A stretch of DNA of 6,865 bases from Holosporales bacterium (lineage in GTDB: Bacteria; Pseudomonadota; Alphaproteobacteria; RUG11792), in assembly GCA_031281515.1 (NCBI GenBank), contig JAITFF010000047.1, forward strand, positions 1 through 6,865, given 5' to 3'. Every line of letters begins with the position of its first letter. The first letter of the stretch is position 1. Below are positions 5,770 through 6,865 of this stretch, in pieces. A model generated the notes under the pieces. It was not told where the DNA came from. It made no database searches and was given only the letters and a program-made list of their open reading frames with translations. The translations under genes and the position numbers were made by a program.

Positions 5770-5778
5770 ATTGTATCA
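5770..5778 (-). promoter_or_regulatory. Candidate extended -10 promoter for the atp operon
   Basis: On the reverse strand TGATACAAT combines a TGN extension with TACAAT, about 60 bp before the atpB start. The surrounding TGTGATACAA is the same string as at the tRNA-Asn promoter. The -35 region is poor, as extended -10 promoters tolerate. A start near 5763 would give a leader of roughly 55 nt. Confidence 0.35.
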
Positions 5779-6004
5779 CAAAATGTAGGTCAATCCCCAA
5801 ACAATTACCAAAAACAACAGAACCCCCTTAAAGTAATAATCAGGCCCCTCCAAACTGATCCGATCATCCCGATGACAATCCCGATATTTGAGGCATACAT
5901 AGCCTCCGCAAGAGAGGAATTGTGGGCAAAATCCCTGCCGGTACTTGCCGCCCGATTTAATTCCTATGTTCTATTCATCAGCTCGAGGTCACCAGTCGAG
6001 ACAT
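5776..6004 (-). pseudogene. Possible decayed atpI-like gene upstream of atpB
   Basis: In Alphaproteobacteria the small membrane protein AtpI usually precedes atpB. Here the reverse strand shows coding-like fragments rather than an intact gene. An ATG at 6004 is followed by stops. One frame then reads RDFAHNSSLAEAMYAS and NIGIVIGMIGSVW, and after a one-base shift in a run of G's the adjacent frame reads GPDYYFKGVLLFLVIVWGL and ends at TGA 5776-5778. Joined, this gives two hydrophobic segments around a short polar turn, the size and shape of AtpI, 65 nt from atpB. At least one in-frame stop and one or two frameshifts are needed, so it would be a pseudogene or contain sequencing errors. The similarity is weak and the plus strand is also partly open here, so the call is tentative. 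Confidence 0.3.
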
Positions 6005-6018
6005 ATTACTCAGGATAA

Positions 6019-6358
6019 CGGCTGGTCGAAGCCCTCTCTGTCCTCCCGGCAATAGCAGGAGCAATGATTGAATGGTGTCTAACAGTATTCATTCCTCTCT
6101 TGCAATCCCCAGAAATCATAAGGAGAAATTTAACCTGTTGCCAGTACACTGTGGATTCAACGACTAAGTGCCATATCATCTCTCGCTACGATCTACAATT
6201 TGGGATTTCTCTACGGACAGACTACTCAATCAACCGTAATTCCTCCCCAGGACCAATCCACTTCTCTAAGGGATTATATTCCGGTTATCGCCGGAGCACT
6301 TATTGGAGGCGGCCTAATTGGAATCATTCCTTTAGCCCAATACGCTAAAAACTCATGA
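6019..6358 (+). pseudogene. Possible broken membrane-transporter remnant
   Basis: Two overlapping plus-strand frames read like parts of a multi-pass membrane protein. The first (after TAA 6016-6018) contains VEALSVLPAIAGAMIEW followed by a hydrophobic stretch, loosely like the N-terminal first helix and EWYDF-type motif of ProP-like (MHS family) major-facilitator transporters. The second frame (6134 to TGA 6356-6358, 74 codons with no usable start) contains LSAISSLATIYNLGFLYGQ and then DYIPVIAGALIGGGLIGI. These recall the YNxGxxxFGG region and last helix of the same family. If correct, most of the middle has been deleted. ProP-like genes are numerous in Rickettsiales, many of them broken. The match is from memory of motifs, without alignment; chance open frames in an AT-rich stretch are the alternative. 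6359-6522 shows nothing further. Confidence 0.28.
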
Positions 6359-6522
6359 GCCGTCAATCATTCCGCTTTGTAGTAAGCATGCAAAAGACAG
6401 CTGAATAACCGGAGAGTTTCCAAGCTAAAAAGATGATACTTAGAAGACGATCTGAGACAATCTTGCTGAGATTAGAGGCACAAAACATAGGGTTTTACTG
6501 AGTAGACGTTAATACTTCAGCG

Positions 6523-6865
6523 TTATAATTGTAAACTGATTGTCATTTGACCAATCATATTGTGCAGTGCCGATAATTGTTTCTCGAATGGATCAGAAAA
6601 TCGATTCTTGGCGGTGGAATTCTGTTGGAGTCGAGGTTGCCACGTTGCCAGTAGCTCGGCAAGAGCGACGAACCCTTTTGCCAATGAGGGCACGCCCCCT
6701 GCTCTAAAAATCCGGACAAAGGCTGCAATTTTATCAGAGGTATCCCGGTTAAATAGCTGGGATACCGGAGAACTACGAGCTGTTTCCTTGAGAATAATCA
6801 AAAAGGTATTAGCATCATCTAATGCGTTATTCTGTTTGAGGATTTCTCTATCCATTGCCTGAGAG
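6523..6865 (-). CDS. Unrecognised helical protein, C-terminal part (start beyond right edge)
   Basis: The reverse-strand frame ends at TAA 6523-6525 and is open to the right edge, giving at least 113 residues. The ATG at 6855 has no ribosome site and the frame continues upstream of it, so the true start probably lies outside the window. The visible part is soluble and apparently mainly alpha-helical (for example DDANTFLIILKETARSS, SDKIAAFVRIFRAG and AKGFVALAELLATWQPRL), with no signal peptide or membrane helix. I do not recognise a family or catalytic motif. The opposite strand is also open here but its product is rich in Cys and Ser and looks like a shadow. It could be the tail of a working protein or a pseudogene fragment in the decayed neighbourhood to its left. 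Confidence 0.5.
   Translation of the reverse strand, partial: SQAMDREILKQNNALDDANTFLIILKETARSSPVSQLFNRDTSDKIAAFVRIFRAGGVPSLAKGFVALAELLATWQPRLQQNSTAKNRFSDPFEKQLSALHNMIGQMTISLQL

Noticed and set aside
6560..6862. A plus-strand frame opposite the right-edge protein
   Set aside because: It is rich in Cys, Ser and Arg and poor in helical character compared with the opposite frame, and lacks a ribosome site.
1..6865. CRISPR array or tandem repeats
   Set aside because: No regularly spaced repeats were seen on reading through the window.

Overview
The window looks like a piece of a moderately AT-rich alphaproteobacterial chromosome, probably from a host-associated member of the Rickettsiales or Holosporales type. 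The main evidence is the F0 ATP synthase cluster a-c-b'-b: separate b and b' subunits, and an F0 operon detached from F1, are typical of Alphaproteobacteria. The decayed transposase, the apparent gene remnants, an isolated pair of phage or gene-transfer-agent (GTA) type genes and a HAD-like lipoprotein of a kind common in intracellular bacteria support a reductive, host-associated lifestyle. The assignment is inferred; no 16S or other marker is present.

Layout from left to right. Positions 1-1261 (minus strand) form one likely transcription unit: a good promoter, tRNA-Asn(GTT), a GrpB-GNAT fusion protein whose acetyltransferase half looks eroded, and the N-terminal part of a lipoprotein with HAD-type motifs that runs off the left edge. 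Positions 1262-1568 hold no intact gene but contain the decayed start of what looks like an IS982-type transposase.

Positions 1569-3330 (minus strand) hold a two-gene phage/GTA-like module. An HK97-fold major capsid protein lacking the usual long N-terminal scaffold (delta) domain is followed, after a 200-bp hairpin-rich spacer, by a GTA-type 3TM holin. Both have near-perfect Shine-Dalgarno sites. No terminase, portal, protease or tail gene is in the window. tRNA-Val(CAC) follows on the plus strand at 3404-3479. The module therefore sits between two tRNA genes that point away from it.

Positions 3721-5707 (minus strand) are the F0 operon atpB-atpE-atpF2-atpF, tightly spaced and co-transcribed, building the membrane proton channel, c-ring and peripheral stalk. 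An extended -10 promoter resembling that of tRNA-Asn lies just upstream. Positions 5776-6522 contain no intact gene. The minus strand just upstream of atpB has an interrupted frame where atpI normally lies; farther right, plus-strand frames look like a broken multi-pass transporter. At 6523-6865 the C-terminal end of an unrecognised helical protein (minus strand) enters from the right edge.

The best candidate for something unusual is the capsid-holin pair with its structured spacer, which carries a plus-strand terminator not accounted for by any annotated gene.
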